This document shows, one piece after another, positions 1-11,196 of a stretch of DNA of 44,190 nucleotides. Numbering within the stretch: position 1 is the first letter of the stretch; every line of letters begins with the position of its first letter. The notes under the pieces are model-generated. The model made no database searches. It was not told the DNA's origin and saw nothing but the letters and a program-made list of their open reading frames with translations. The translations under genes and the position numbers were made by a program. Origin of the DNA: Wenzhouxiangella sp. (GTDB lineage Bacteria > Pseudomonadota > Gammaproteobacteria > Xanthomonadales > Wenzhouxiangellaceae); the NCBI GenBank assembly GCA_007131235.1, contig SLQY01000011.1:1-44190 (forward strand). The letters are read 5' to 3'.

Positions 1-323
1 CCAGTTTCTTTGGTTCGTGCGCGGTTGTCGGTTAGTGCTCTTGTTTAGGATTTGAATGGGTGTGTCGGTAGGGGCATCGTGTGGTATCCGCCAGCTGCGA
101 GGGTTGCGAGGAGGTGGGTGGTTGGGCTGTTTTCGAGGAATTCCCAAGATTCTGGCGAAGGATTCAGCATGGACCCCGGCCGCACGCACAGTCGGCTTCC
201 GTGATAGCGCTTCTTGCCTTCGGCAAACCGCACCATCCCTCCAGCCTGTGCTGGGCAGGGCTACGATGGCTGTAGTGCCGACTAACCGAATGGAGGATTA
301 GTAGGGAGTTTCGCAGGCGGCGA

Positions 324-1238
324 TTAATCGCCGACAGCAAACAGTCGCTTGGGCGACAGGCGGCCGTGGCCGTCGGTTTCGGTGATGCCGAGGAAGGTGT
401 GCTGGTGGTAGGCGCGGATCAGGCCCGCTGGCATGGGCTCGAGGCCGGACAGGCGTTGGCCCTGGCGCAGGCGGGTGGCCTGGGTGGTGTCAAGTTCTAC
501 GGCGGGTAGGTGGGACAGTGCCGTGTCGGCAGGGCGTAGCAGGCCTCGGCCGGCGGCCTGGTCCAGGGTATTGAGTTCGTCCAGGGTGGTGGCATCGACA
601 AGCTGGAACGGGGCGCTGTAGGTGCGGCGCAGGGCGCTTAAGTGGGCGCCGCAGCCCAGGGCCTGGCCGATGTCGCGGACCAGGGAGCGGATGTAGGTGC
701 CCTTGGAGCAGCGCACTGCCAGGCCCAGTTGGGGGGACTCGAAGCTGGTCAGGGTGAGCTCGTGGATGGTGACCGGGCGCGGCGGCCGTTCGACCTGCTC
801 GCCGCGGCGGGCGAGTTCGTACAGGCGTTGGCCCTTGTGCTTCAGGGCCGAATGCATCGGCGGCACCTGTTCAATCGGGCCACGAAAGCGCTCCAGAACC
901 GTCTCGATATCCTCGATATCGAGATCCGGCACCGCGTGGCGCGCCGTCACCTCGCCCTCGGCGTCCTCGCTATCGGTAACGACACCCAGGGTGGCCTCGG
1001 CCAGGTAGGTCTTGTCGGCATCGAGCAAAAATCCGGCCACCTTGGTGGCCTCGCCGAAGCACAGCGCCAGCAGGCCGGAGGCCATGGGATCGAGAGTGCC
1101 GGTATGGCCGGCCTTGCGAATACCCAAGACCCGCTTGGCCCGGCCCAGCGCCGCGTTCGAGGTCACCCCAGGGGGCTTGTCCAGCAGCAGAATGCCGGAG
1201 CCACTGTCGCTCGAATCGGGATGCACTGACCCGCTCAT
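324..1238 (-). CDS. truB: tRNA pseudouridine(55) synthase TruB
   Basis: 304 aa [17 protein letters not shown] and [16 protein letters not shown] catalytic motif typical of TruB. Confidence 0.96.
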   Translation of the reverse strand: MSGSVHPDSSDSGSGILLLDKPPGVTSNAALGRAKRVLGIRKAGHTGTLDPMASGLLALCFGEATKVAGFLLDADKTYLAEATLGVVTDSEDAEGEVTARHAVPDLDIEDIETVLERFRGPIEQVPPMHSALKHKGQRLYELARRGEQVERPPRPVTIHELTLTSFESPQLGLAVRCSKGTYIRSLVRDIGQALGCGAHLSALRRTYSAPFQLVDATTLDELNTLDQAAGRGLLRPADTALSHLPAVELDTTQATRLRQGQRLSGLEPMPAGLIRAYHQHTFLGITETDGHGRLSPKRLFAVGD

Positions 1239-1240
1239 GG

Positions 1241-2677
1241 TCAGCTAAACGCGCTGACGCACAGGCTGATCAAGCCACCTGAGAAGATGCCCAGGCCCAG
1301 GACGGCCAGGCCGTTGACAGTCAGCACGGCGCGGAAGTCGACCGGGGCCGAGATCGGGGCTTCCTGGTCGGGCTCGTCGAAGTACATCAGCTTGACGATG
1401 CGAAGATAGTAAAAAGCGCCGGCCACGGCAGCGAGCACGGCCAGCACGGACAGTCCGACAAAGCCGGCCTGCAAGGCCGCGGCAATGACTTGCCACTTGG
1501 CAAAGAAACCGAGAAAAACCGGGATGCCGGCCAGTGAAAACAGGATCATCAGCATCAGGAACGCCTGCCAGGGATTGCGCCGGGCCAGACCCTTGTAATC
1601 CTCGATCTGGTCGGCTTCGCGACCGTCGACCGACAGCATGATCACCACCGCAAAAGCCCCGGCTGACGTGATCGCATAGGCAATGGCGTAGAACATCGCT
1701 GCTGCATAGCCTTCCGGCGTACCGGCCAGAATACCGAGCAACAGAAAGCCCATGTGGGAAATGGTCGAGTAAGCCAGCATGCGCTTGATGTTGGTCTGGG
1801 CAATGGCAATGACATTGCCCAGCACCAGTGACAGGGCGGCCAGCACCACCAGCATGCCCTGCCAGTCCGAGTGCAGGCCGATCAGGCCATTGTCGAGCAA
1901 GCGGATAGCCAGGGCCAGGCCGGCCAGCTTCGGCACCGAGCTGATGAACAAGGTGATGGCCAGCGGTGCCCCGTGGTAAACATCGGGCACCCACATGTGG
2001 AATGGCACGGCACCCAGCTTGAAGGCAATACCAATGACGACGAACACCAGGCCAAAGGTCAGCAACATGGAATCACCGACCCCATCGCCCAGTGCGGCAC
2101 TGACTGCGGCCAGGTCGAGCGAGCCGGTTGCACCGTAAATCAGGCTCATCCCATACAGCAGCATGCCTGAAGCCAGCGAGCCCAGGATGAAATACTTCAT
2201 CGCCGCTTCCGAACCGTAACGAGAGTCCCGATCAAGCGCGACCAGGGCATAGGTTGACAGCGCCAGCAATTCAAGCCCCAGGTAGACCGTAATCATGTTG
2301 CCGGCAGAGATCATGACCATGACACCGAGCAAGGCAAACAGGGTCAGGGTGTAGAACTCGCCCTTGAACAGGTTGAACTGGCGCAGGTAGTGCTTGGCAT
2401 AAACATAGACGCCGGCCAGGATGATGTAACTGAACACCTTGAGCACATCACCAAAACGGTCGCGCACGAAAGTGCCGGAAAACGCTACCAGCACTTCACC
2501 TGGCGGCAACATGACGCGCAGGGTCAGGATGGTGGCGAAAACCAGGGTCAGCACCGCCAGCAGGTGGGTCAGGCCGCGCCGTTCATCGGAGATGAACAGA
2601 TCGGCCAGCAACACCACACAGGTCATGCTGAGCACAAAGATCTCGGGAAGGGCCAGTTGCAGTTCTGCGATAGTCAT
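1241..2677 (-). CDS. nuoN: NADH-quinone oxidoreductase subunit N
   Basis: 478 aa multi-TM proton-pumping subunit; last gene of the nuo series; follows nuoM. Confidence 0.96.
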   Translation of the reverse strand: MTIAELQLALPEIFVLSMTCVVLLADLFISDERRGLTHLLAVLTLVFATILTLRVMLPPGEVLVAFSGTFVRDRFGDVLKVFSYIILAGVYVYAKHYLRQFNLFKGEFYTLTLFALLGVMVMISAGNMITVYLGLELLALSTYALVALDRDSRYGSEAAMKYFILGSLASGMLLYGMSLIYGATGSLDLAAVSAALGDGVGDSMLLTFGLVFVVIGIAFKLGAVPFHMWVPDVYHGAPLAITLFISSVPKLAGLALAIRLLDNGLIGLHSDWQGMLVVLAALSLVLGNVIAIAQTNIKRMLAYSTISHMGFLLLGILAGTPEGYAAAMFYAIAYAITSAGAFAVVIMLSVDGREADQIEDYKGLARRNPWQAFLMLMILFSLAGIPVFLGFFAKWQVIAAALQAGFVGLSVLAVLAAVAGAFYYLRIVKLMYFDEPDQEAPISAPVDFRAVLTVNGLAVLGLGIFSGGLISLCVSAFS

Positions 2678-2693
2678 GATCCGTATCTCATGT

Positions 2694-4223
2694 TCAGCCA
2701 GGCAGCTTGCTGTTCATGATGTGCTCGACCAGGTTCTGGACCGAGACTTCCATCATGTTGAGCAACGGCCAGGGCCAGACGCCGACACCCAGCACCAGGA
2801 CCGCCAGGGTGACCATCAAGAGCCACTCCCGACCGCTCAGATCCTTCAGCGCAGCCACGGCACTGTTGCCGATCTCGCCGTAGAACACGCGCTTGACCAG
2901 CCACAGGCTGTAGGCTGCGCCCAACAGCAGCGTGGTACCGGCCACAAAGGCAAACCAGAAGTTGGCATGAAAGGCAGCCAGGATGACCATGAACTCTCCG
3001 ACGAATCCGGATGTGCCGGGCAAACCCGCATTGGCCATGAAAAACAAGACGGCAAACATGGCAAACCACGGCATGGTGTTGGCAACACCGCCATACGACG
3101 ATATTTCCCGGCTATGCACCCGGTCGTACAGCACGCCCACAGCGAGGAACATGGCACCCGAGATAAAGCCGTGAGAAATCATCTGCACCATGGCACCACT
3201 GATTCCCAGGCCAGCACCGGTCACCTCGCCGGTATTGCGGACAATGGCAAAGGCCAGGAACAGGCCCAGGGTCACGAAACCCATGTGCGAAATAGAGCTG
3301 TAGGCAATCAGCTTCTTCATGTCGGACTGGGCCAGGGCGACAAAGCCGATGTAGGCAATGGCGACCAGCGACAGTCCGATCACCAGCCAGTCCAGTGCGG
3401 CGGCGGCATCGGGCACGATGGGCAAGGAAAACCGGACCAGGCCATAACCACCGATCTTGAGCATGATCGCCGCCAGCACCACCGATCCACCGGTTGGCGC
3501 CTCGACGTGGGCATCGGGCAACCAGGTGTGGACCGGCCACATTGGCACCTTGACCGCGAAGGCGATCAGGAAAGCCAGGAAAATCCAGACCTGTGCATTC
3601 AGGTCTATGGTCTGCTGGTGCAGGTCCAGGATCGCGAAACTGCCACCCTGCAGGTAGAGCCAGATCAGGGCGATCAGCATGAACACCGAACCGAAGAAGG
3701 TGAACAGGAAGAACTTGATCGTCGCGTAAATCCGGTTGGGCCCGCCCCAGATGCCAATGATCAGAAACATCGGCACCAGCATGGCTTCGAAAAACACGTA
3801 GAACAGCAGCGCATCAAGGGCTGCGAACATGCCGGTCATCAAGCCCTGGAGCAGGAGGAAGGCGGCAAGGTACAGATGTGGGCGCTCACCGATCTGCCAA
3901 CCGGCAATCACGATCAGCACACCGATCAGCGTGGTCAGAAGAATCAGCGGCAGGGACAGTCCATCAACCCCGAGATGGTAGTGAATGTCAAAAGCCGCGA
4001 TCCAGACCAGGCGCTCCTCGAACTGCATCATTGAGGTACCGGCATCGAAGCCCGACCACAGCACCAGCGACAGGGCGAAGGTCACCAGCGTGGCAACCAG
4101 GGCCAGCGGACGAACCAGGCCAGGCTGGTTCTGACCCAGGACGGCAAGACCGACCGCGGCAGCGATCGGCAGCCAGACCAGCAGGCTCAGCAATGGCCAT
4201 TCAGACATCAGACTTTCCATCAA
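2694..4223 (-). CDS. nuoM: NADH-quinone oxidoreductase subunit M
   Basis: 509 aa; WPVHTWLPDAHVEAPTGGSVVLAAIMLKIGGYG motif typical of NuoM. Confidence 0.97.
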   Translation of the reverse strand: MMESLMSEWPLLSLLVWLPIAAAVGLAVLGQNQPGLVRPLALVATLVTFALSLVLWSGFDAGTSMMQFEERLVWIAAFDIHYHLGVDGLSLPLILLTTLIGVLIVIAGWQIGERPHLYLAAFLLLQGLMTGMFAALDALLFYVFFEAMLVPMFLIIGIWGGPNRIYATIKFFLFTFFGSVFMLIALIWLYLQGGSFAILDLHQQTIDLNAQVWIFLAFLIAFAVKVPMWPVHTWLPDAHVEAPTGGSVVLAAIMLKIGGYGLVRFSLPIVPDAAAALDWLVIGLSLVAIAYIGFVALAQSDMKKLIAYSSISHMGFVTLGLFLAFAIVRNTGEVTGAGLGISGAMVQMISHGFISGAMFLAVGVLYDRVHSREISSYGGVANTMPWFAMFAVLFFMANAGLPGTSGFVGEFMVILAAFHANFWFAFVAGTTLLLGAAYSLWLVKRVFYGEIGNSAVAALKDLSGREWLLMVTLAVLVLGVGVWPWPLLNMMEVSVQNLVEHIMNSKLPG

Positions 4224-6181
4224 CGTAACAAGACAAAGGACGCCACGATCGCCACCAGGCCGATGATCATGGCGAACGCGTAGTGGAACAGGAACCCGGA
4301 CTGGATCTGGCGCGCCACCCCGGCCAGCCTGCCTACCAGCCTGGCCGTGCCATTGACGATCACCCCATCAATCAGGAACCGGTCGCCGCCGCGTGACAAG
4401 CCGTCGGCAATCCTGAGCCCGCCACCAGCAAACACGCGCTGGTAGAGCTCATCGAAGCCATACTTGCGGTCAAGAATCGTCCAGACCAGCCCCAGGCGCT
4501 GCCTGATACGCTCGGCCAGCGCCGGATTGAACAGGTAGATGTAGGTTGCCAGCCCAACACCGAGCATGGCCAGCCAGAACACCAGGGTGACGAAACCATG
4601 CAGGGCAAAGGCAAACGGGCTGGTCACCTTGTCGGCCAGGGCGGCCACCACATCATGCGCTTCGCGCACATGGATGGCATCGGCCAGGGCGCCTCCGAAC
4701 AGCAAGGGCTGGACCGTGAAATAGCCAATCAGCACCGACGGGATGGCGAGCAGAATCAGCGGGATGGTGACGACCAGCGGTGACTCGTGGGCGTGCGAAC
4801 GGGTGTCTTCATCCATGCGTGTCGGCCCGTGGAAGGCCAGGTATAGCAGCCGGAACGAGTACAGCGCGGTAATGAACACGCCAGCGTACACGGCAAAGGT
4901 AGCGAAAGCCACGCCGGGTCGGTCGGCCAGCTTCACCGCCTCGATGATCAGGTCCTTGGAGTAGAAGCCGGAAAAGAACGGAAACCCGATCAAGGCCAGC
5001 GAACCCAGCCAGGCCGTGACCGTGGTGATTGGCATGTAGCGGGCCAGGCCGCCCATCTGCCGCATGTCCTGCTTGTGGTGCAGGGCCATGATCACCGAAC
5101 CGGCGGCCAGGAACAGCAGGGCCTTGAAGAAAGCATGGGTCATCAGGTGGAAGATCGCCGCCGAATACGCCGACACACCCAGGGCCACGGTCATGTAGCC
5201 CAGCTGAGACAAGGTGGAATAGGCAATGACCCGCTTGATATCGTTCTGGACAATCCCGACCAGGCCCATGAACAACGCGGTGATCGCGCCGATGACAAGG
5301 ATGAAGCTCAAGGCGGTCACCGAGGTTTCAAACATCGGTGACAGCCGGGCCACCATGAAGATACCGGCCGTGACCATGGTGGCGGCATGAATCAAGGCCG
5401 AGATCGGCGTCGGGCCTTCCATGGAATCGGGTAACCAGACATGCAGGGGCACCTGGGCTGACTTGCCCATCGCACCGATGAACAGGCAAATGCAGATAAA
5501 GGTCATGACCTGCCATTCCATCTGGCCGAGGATGGCGATGGTCTGGCCCTCGACGGCAGGCGTGGCCGCGAATACCTCGGCGTAGTCCAGCGAACCCATG
5601 TAGAACAGCACTGCGGCAATGCCGAGCAGGAAGCCAAAGTCGCCCACCCGGTTGACGAGGAAGGCCTTGAGATTGGCCCGAACCGCCGAATCTTTCTTGA
5701 ACCAGAAGCCGATCAACAGGTACGAGACCACGCCGACGGCTTCCCAGCCGAAAAACAGCTGCAGGAAGTTGTTCGCCATCACCAGCATCAGCATGGCAAA
5801 GGTGAACAGGTTGATGTAGGCGAAGAATCGCTGGTAGCCGTCGTCATCGTGCATGTAACCGATGGTGTAGATGTGCACCATCAACGACACGAAGGTCACC
5901 ACCACCATCATCAAGGCAGTCAGACTGTCGATGAGAAAACCGATCTCGAAGCGTATGCCATCGGTGACGGCCCAGGTGTAGACCGAGTAGTTCAATACCG
6001 GGAGATCGTTGTAGAACACCTCCCAGGCCACGTAGGAAGACAGCAGCAATGACCCCGCTACCGCCAGGATGGTCACCCAGTGCGCCCCGGCTCGTCCGAT
6101 CAGAGCGCCGAACAGACCCGCGGTCAGGCAACCGATCAGCGGCAGCAGCGGGATCAGAAGGATAAGGCTTTGGATAGTCAC
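4220..6181 (-). CDS. nuoL: NADH-quinone oxidoreductase subunit L
   Basis: 653 aa; VPLHVWLPDSMEGPTPISALIHAATMVTAGIFM signature; 4-bp overlap with nuoM. Confidence 0.97.
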   Translation of the reverse strand: MTIQSLILLIPLLPLIGCLTAGLFGALIGRAGAHWVTILAVAGSLLLSSYVAWEVFYNDLPVLNYSVYTWAVTDGIRFEIGFLIDSLTALMMVVVTFVSLMVHIYTIGYMHDDDGYQRFFAYINLFTFAMLMLVMANNFLQLFFGWEAVGVVSYLLIGFWFKKDSAVRANLKAFLVNRVGDFGFLLGIAAVLFYMGSLDYAEVFAATPAVEGQTIAILGQMEWQVMTFICICLFIGAMGKSAQVPLHVWLPDSMEGPTPISALIHAATMVTAGIFMVARLSPMFETSVTALSFILVIGAITALFMGLVGIVQNDIKRVIAYSTLSQLGYMTVALGVSAYSAAIFHLMTHAFFKALLFLAAGSVIMALHHKQDMRQMGGLARYMPITTVTAWLGSLALIGFPFFSGFYSKDLIIEAVKLADRPGVAFATFAVYAGVFITALYSFRLLYLAFHGPTRMDEDTRSHAHESPLVVTIPLILLAIPSVLIGYFTVQPLLFGGALADAIHVREAHDVVAALADKVTSPFAFALHGFVTLVFWLAMLGVGLATYIYLFNPALAERIRQRLGLVWTILDRKYGFDELYQRVFAGGGLRIADGLSRGGDRFLIDGVIVNGTARLVGRLAGVARQIQSGFLFHYAFAMIIGLVAIVASFVLLR

Positions 6182-6242
6182 AGGCTTTGAGATTCCCCGA
6201 AGCAGGCGCGGCTGTCGATCTGTGCTTTCATGTCTGCCTCCA

Positions 6243-6548
6243 TCAGCCCTTCAGGTCCGCCAGGTCCTCGACATCGATGGAACCTCGATTACGGAACAGA
6301 ACAACCAGAATGGCCAGACCAATCGCGGCCTCGGCGGCCGCCACGGTGAGAATGAAAAACACGAACACCTGGCCGTCGTAGTTATCGAGAAAGCGCGAAA
6401 AGGCAACGAAATTCATGTTCACCGCCAACAGCATCAATTCGATGCACATCAGCAGAATCAGAACGTTCTTGCGGTTCAGAAAGATGCCGGCCACGCCGAT
6501 GCAGAACAGCACCGCGCCCAGGGTCAGAAAGTGGGCCAGGGTGAGCAT
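6243..6548 (-). CDS. nuoK: NADH-quinone oxidoreductase subunit K
   Basis: 101 aa; [34 protein letters not shown] typical of NuoK. Confidence 0.97.
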   Translation of the reverse strand: MLTLAHFLTLGAVLFCIGVAGIFLNRKNVLILLMCIELMLLAVNMNFVAFSRFLDNYDGQVFVFFILTVAAAEAAIGLAILVVLFRNRGSIDVEDLADLKG

Positions 6549-6550
6549 GC

Positions 6551-7153
6551 TCAGTTCTCCTCGCCGTCGGCAGACATCTTGACCAGCCGAACGCGTTCTT
6601 CGCGTCTGACCTTGACCTGCTGCCCCGGATCCTGCGCCTTGGTGCCGGGACGACGCCGATGGGTCAGTGCAATGGCGGCAATAATGGCTACCAGAAGAAT
6701 GACCGCGGCGATCTCGAAGGCATACAGATAGTCGGTGTAGAGCAAGCGACCAATCTCACTGGTATGGCTGTAGCCAACCGGGCGTGGCTCGGGCATGGGC
6801 TGGGTTTCCAGGCCGCGGGTCCAGATCACCAGAAACATCTGCACGGCCATGATCAACATGACCAGCAGGCCAACCGGCAAGTAGGCGGCAAAACCGCCGC
6901 GCGGCCTGACGGCACTGACATCCAGCATCATGACCACGAACAAGAACAGCACCATCACTGCACCGACATAGACCAGGACCAGGACGATGGCCAGGAATTC
7001 GGCCTGCAACAGCAGCCAGATGCAGGCTGCCGAAAAAAACGAAAGCACCAGGAACAGGGCCGCGTACACGGGGTTCCCGACAGTCACCACGCTCAACGCC
7101 GAGCCAATCAGCACCGCGCTGAACAGGTAAAAGATTATTTCAATGATAGGCAT
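6551..7153 (-). CDS. nuoJ: NADH-quinone oxidoreductase subunit J
   Basis: ORF 6551..7180; likely start at internal [32 protein letters not shown] typical of NuoJ. Confidence 0.94.
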   Translation of the reverse strand: MPIIEIIFYLFSAVLIGSALSVVTVGNPVYAALFLVLSFFSAACIWLLLQAEFLAIVLVLVYVGAVMVLFLFVVMMLDVSAVRPRGGFAAYLPVGLLVMLIMAVQMFLVIWTRGLETQPMPEPRPVGYSHTSEIGRLLYTDYLYAFEIAAVILLVAIIAAIALTHRRRPGTKAQDPGQQVKVRREERVRLVKMSADGEEN

Positions 7154-7255
7154 GCCTGACTGTTCCTTGGGACGGGACATCGAGGCGGGACCACGGCCAG
7201 CAGGAAGCCGACAAGCTTCCCTTCCTGCCCTGTTCCCACCCTGCCCGCGCTCTCC

Positions 7256-7753
7256 TCAGCGATAAGCCGCGTCCTGCTGCCGGGCCGCCGCAATGCGCGC
7301 TTCATAGCGATCGCCGATGGCCAGCAACTGTTCCTTGGTGACGATATTCTCACCGCGGTTTTCAAAGTGATACTCGCTGATATCCGTTTCAACAATGGAA
7401 TCGACCGGGCAGGACTCCTCGCAGAACCCGCAGTAGATGCACTTGAACAGGTCGATATCGTAACGCGTCGTGCGGCGGGTGCCATCGTCACGCTGGTGCG
7501 AATCGATGGTGATCGCCAGCGCCGGGCATACTGCCTCGCACAGCTTGCAGGCAATGCAGCGCTCTTCGCCGTTGGGGTACCGTCTCAGCGCGTGCAGGCC
7601 ACGAAAGCGCGGCGACTTCGGTGTTTTCTCTTCCGGGTAGTTGAGCGTTTCCTTGGGCGCCTTCCAGTAGCGGAAGGTCAGCGCAAGTCCCTGCATCAAC
7701 TCCAGCAGCAGCAGCGACTTGAAATAGCGTTGGACGGTTTGCATGATGGTCAT
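7256..7753 (-). CDS. nuoI: NADH-quinone oxidoreductase subunit I (2x [4Fe-4S])
   Basis: [12 protein letters not shown] and [12 protein letters not shown] ferredoxin motifs; start placed at [10 protein letters not shown], overlapping the nuoH stop (ATGA). Confidence 0.95.
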   Translation of the reverse strand: MTIMQTVQRYFKSLLLLELMQGLALTFRYWKAPKETLNYPEEKTPKSPRFRGLHALRRYPNGEERCIACKLCEAVCPALAITIDSHQRDDGTRRTTRYDIDLFKCIYCGFCEESCPVDSIVETDISEYHFENRGENIVTKEQLLAIGDRYEARIAAARQQDAAYR

Positions 7754-8769
7754 CCTCCGTACCATCCAAGCACCCGGAACACGCCGGCGACCATGATCCA
7801 GACGATGGTGATCGGAATGAACACCTTCCAGCCCAGGCGCATGATCTGGTCGTAACGATAGCGCGGAAAGGTGGCGCGAAACCACAGGTACAGGAAACAG
7901 AACACGGCGGTCTTGAGCAGGAACCAGTGAATTCCGCCTGCGCCAAGGAAGGTGTCGCCCAACACCGGCCAACCCTGGAACGGACTTAGCCAACCGCCCA
8001 GGAAGAGCAGCGCGGCCAGGGCCGATATCAGGATCATGTTGGCGTATTCGGCGAGGAAGAATACGGCAAAGGCCGAGCCGGAATACTCGGTGTGAAAACC
8101 AGCGACAATCTCCGACTCACCCTCGGCCACGTCGAACGGGGCGCGGTTGGTTTCGGCCACGCCGGAGATGAAATAGATCACGAACAAGGGCAGCAGGGGC
8201 AGCCAGAACCAGGACAGCACACTGCCGGACTGGGCCTGAACAATGCCGCTGAGGTTGAGCGTCCCCGACAGCACGACCACGCCAACCAGGGCAAAGCCCA
8301 TGGCAATCTCGTAAGACACGGTCTGGGCTGCCGAGCGCAGACCGCCGAGTAGCGCGTATTTCGAGTTCGATGCCCAGCCGCCGATCAGAATGCCGTAGAC
8401 GCCCATGGAGGTCAGCGCCAGGACGAACAACAAGCCGGCATCGATATCAGCCAGCACCAACCAGTCGTCGAACGGAATCACGGCCCAGGCGGTCAGGGCC
8501 GGCGCCAGGGCCAGCACCGGTGCCAGCAAAAACAGGAAGCGACTGGCGTTGGTCGGGATGATGATCTCCTTGAACAGCATCTTGAACACGTCGGCAAACG
8601 GCTGCAGCAAGCCCATCGGACCCACCCGGTTGGGCCCGCGCCGCACCTGCATGTAGCCAATCACCTTGCGTTCGAAGAACGTGAAATAAGCCACCGCGAT
8701 GGTGATCGGCAAGACAATCATCATGATCTTGGTCACGGTCCAGATCAGGGTCAGCAGTTGCTCGATCAT
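7750..8769 (-). CDS. nuoH: NADH-quinone oxidoreductase subunit H
   Basis: 339 aa; [26 protein letters not shown] and [24 protein letters not shown] signatures. Confidence 0.97.
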   Translation of the reverse strand: MIEQLLTLIWTVTKIMMIVLPITIAVAYFTFFERKVIGYMQVRRGPNRVGPMGLLQPFADVFKMLFKEIIIPTNASRFLFLLAPVLALAPALTAWAVIPFDDWLVLADIDAGLLFVLALTSMGVYGILIGGWASNSKYALLGGLRSAAQTVSYEIAMGFALVGVVVLSGTLNLSGIVQAQSGSVLSWFWLPLLPLFVIYFISGVAETNRAPFDVAEGESEIVAGFHTEYSGSAFAVFFLAEYANMILISALAALLFLGGWLSPFQGWPVLGDTFLGAGGIHWFLLKTAVFCFLYLWFRATFPRYRYDQIMRLGWKVFIPITIVWIMVAGVFRVLGWYGG

Positions 8770-11129
8770 GATGCCGCCTCGACCGATACAGCACCCCAGG
8801 CCGGCCCGAGAAGCCGCGTCTGGGGCGTTGCGCTGGGCAACCAGACCGCGCCCGGCGCAATCCGGGCATCGGCCTGCCAGGGCAGCTCAATCGCAGCTTC
8901 GCCCTGGCGGATACGCACTGGCTCATCCTCGACCAGGCCAAGCTCGGCGACGCTGGCCGGATGCAGACGAACAATGGTCGCATCGGCGTGGGTGGTGGCT
9001 TGCAACGGCGCCGAGCGGCGCTGCAGGCCATCACCGGCGTACAGGGGCACATCACCGATCCGTCCCAACGTGTCTTGATCTGCATCGTTGACAGCCGGGT
9101 CAAGCGACCAGGCAACATCGGTTGGCATTGCCGCCGGCTCGCGCTTGGCGACCGCCTCGAGATTGACGAAATCGAAGCCCGGAAGCTGATACAGCTCGCC
9201 CAGGCGCCGCAGAATCTTCCAGCCCGCGCGGGCCTCGCCCGGTGGACGAACAACGGCGCGAAAGTCCTGGCGCTGGCCGTCCAGGTTGAGATAGCTGCCG
9301 TCGGTCTCCTGCAGGGCAGCAAGCGGCAGCAGCACATCGGCGTGCCGGTCCAGCAACTGGCAGCGAACACTGGCAACGGCGACGGTGAACTCGGCCGCGG
9401 CCAGCGCCCGTGCAGCCAGCGCCGGATCGGCAAGGTCCAGGTCCGGCTCGAAGTCCCAGAGCAGGTAGGCCGCTCGCGGCGACGCGAGCATTGCCTGCGC
9501 ATCAAGGCCTTGTGGCCCTGGCACGCAGCCGGCGCGCCAGGCACCTTCGCTGTTGGCTGGTCCGGGCAGAATACACAGGGCGGCATCGACACTGGCCGCC
9601 AGCCAACTGGCCAGCTCGCGCAGCCAGCTGCCCCGGGTGTGATTCAGAGCACCGTCGCCAAGCACGATCGCCGGGTTTTGGCCGGCACGGAGCAAGGATG
9701 CGATGCGCGTGCTGCTCTGGTCTGCTTCGGCATGGGCCAGCAACTCACCCAAGCGACCGTCTGGCGCTTGCAAATCGCCAAGCTCAAGGGCCGCGCGACA
9801 GATCCGGGCCAGGGCATCAACCATGGACTGCGGAGCGACGGTGACCCGTTCGGCCAGATCGAAGTGGAAGTCGTAGGCGACAGGGTTGAGGTCCATGATC
9901 TGCGCATCGTTCAGACGCCATGCGCTGCGCAGACGGTGACCCAGCAGGGGCTGGTCGTGGCGGATATTGCCGCCGACCAGGAATATCGCATCCCGCGTCG
10001 CCAGCTCGCGACTGGGAATGTCCATGTGGGCCAGGCCGGCACGCGGATGACGCAGATCGCCCAGGCGCAGGCGATGGTCGAGGTTCTCCGAACCCAGGCC
10101 ACGGGCAAGATCTGCCAGCAACCGATGCTCCTCGCAGGTTGCACGCGGGGATACCAGCATGCCCAGGCTTTCGCCGCCGGCGGCAGCCATTGAACGGGCC
10201 AGGCCATCGCGCACAGCGTCCAGGGCCTGGCCCCAGTCGCAGCTTTGCCACTGACCATCGATCTTGATCATTGGCGAGGTCAAGCGGTCATCGCTGGCCA
10301 GGCCAAAGTGACTGTAACGATCACGATCCGACAACCAGCACTCGTTGATCGCCTCGTTGTCACGCGGCACGGCACGCATGATGCGCTGGCCGCGTACATG
10401 GTAGAAAAGATTGGCACCCAGGCAATCGTGCCCGCCGATGAACGGGCGGGCCCGCATTTCCCAGGGTCGGGCAGAGAACCGGAACGGCTTGTTGGTCAGC
10501 GCGCCGACCGGGCACAGGTCAATGATATTGCCTGACAGTTCGGAGTTGATATTGCGCTCGACGAAGGTCGAGATCTCGGTGTGCTCGCCGCGCCCGATGC
10601 CGCCGAGCTCGGCGGTTCCGGCGATCTCTTCAAGAAAGCGAACGCAGCGCGTGCAGTGGATGCAGCGGGTCATGTCGGTAGACACCAGCGGGCCCAGGTT
10701 CTTGTCCTTGACCACGCGCTTGCGTTCGGTGAAGCGCGACACCGATCGGCCGTACCCCATGGCCAGATCCTGCAGCTCGCATTCTCCGCCCTGGTCGCAG
10801 ATCGGACAGTCCAGCGGGTGATTGATCAGGAGAAACTCCATCACGCCGCGCTGGGCATCAACGGCCCGTTTCGACTCGGTAAACACCTTCATGCCGTCGG
10901 CCACCGGTGTCGCGCAGGCCGGCAGCGGCTTCGGCGCTTTCTCGACATCGACCAGGCACATCCGGCAGTTGGCCGCAATCGAGAGCTTGTGGTGGTAGCA
11001 GAATCTCGGAATGTCGATTCCGATTCGGTCAGCCGCCTCGATGATCATCGAGCCCTTCGGCGCCTGCACCACCTGGCCATCAATCTCTATCGAAACCAGG
11101 TCGGTCTGTGGTCGCTCAAGCGTCGCCAT
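8766..11129 (-). CDS. nuoG: NADH-quinone oxidoreductase subunit G
   Basis: N-terminal [2Fe-2S]/[4Fe-4S] motifs ([33 protein letters not shown]); start placed at [10 protein letters not shown], inside the 8766..11321 ORF. Confidence 0.95.
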   Translation of the reverse strand: MATLERPQTDLVSIEIDGQVVQAPKGSMIIEAADRIGIDIPRFCYHHKLSIAANCRMCLVDVEKAPKPLPACATPVADGMKVFTESKRAVDAQRGVMEFLLINHPLDCPICDQGGECELQDLAMGYGRSVSRFTERKRVVKDKNLGPLVSTDMTRCIHCTRCVRFLEEIAGTAELGGIGRGEHTEISTFVERNINSELSGNIIDLCPVGALTNKPFRFSARPWEMRARPFIGGHDCLGANLFYHVRGQRIMRAVPRDNEAINECWLSDRDRYSHFGLASDDRLTSPMIKIDGQWQSCDWGQALDAVRDGLARSMAAAGGESLGMLVSPRATCEEHRLLADLARGLGSENLDHRLRLGDLRHPRAGLAHMDIPSRELATRDAIFLVGGNIRHDQPLLGHRLRSAWRLNDAQIMDLNPVAYDFHFDLAERVTVAPQSMVDALARICRAALELGDLQAPDGRLGELLAHAEADQSSTRIASLLRAGQNPAIVLGDGALNHTRGSWLRELASWLAASVDAALCILPGPANSEGAWRAGCVPGPQGLDAQAMLASPRAAYLLWDFEPDLDLADPALAARALAAAEFTVAVASVRCQLLDRHADVLLPLAALQETDGSYLNLDGQRQDFRAVVRPPGEARAGWKILRRLGELYQLPGFDFVNLEAVAKREPAAMPTDVAWSLDPAVNDADQDTLGRIGDVPLYAGDGLQRRSAPLQATTHADATIVRLHPASVAELGLVEDEPVRIRQGEAAIELPWQADARIAPGAVWLPSATPQTRLLGPAWGAVSVEAAS

Positions 11130-11196
11130 CACTTCACCTTGCCCGGCCGGCGCGTTGTCATCGCGCCAGCCTGCCTGATCGTGCTGCCGGTCTGGC

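Noticed and set aside
2439-4034. 531-aa plus-strand ORF antisense to nuoN/nuoM
   Set aside because: Antisense to clear nuo genes; H/Q/D-rich composition typical of reverse-frame translation of membrane proteins
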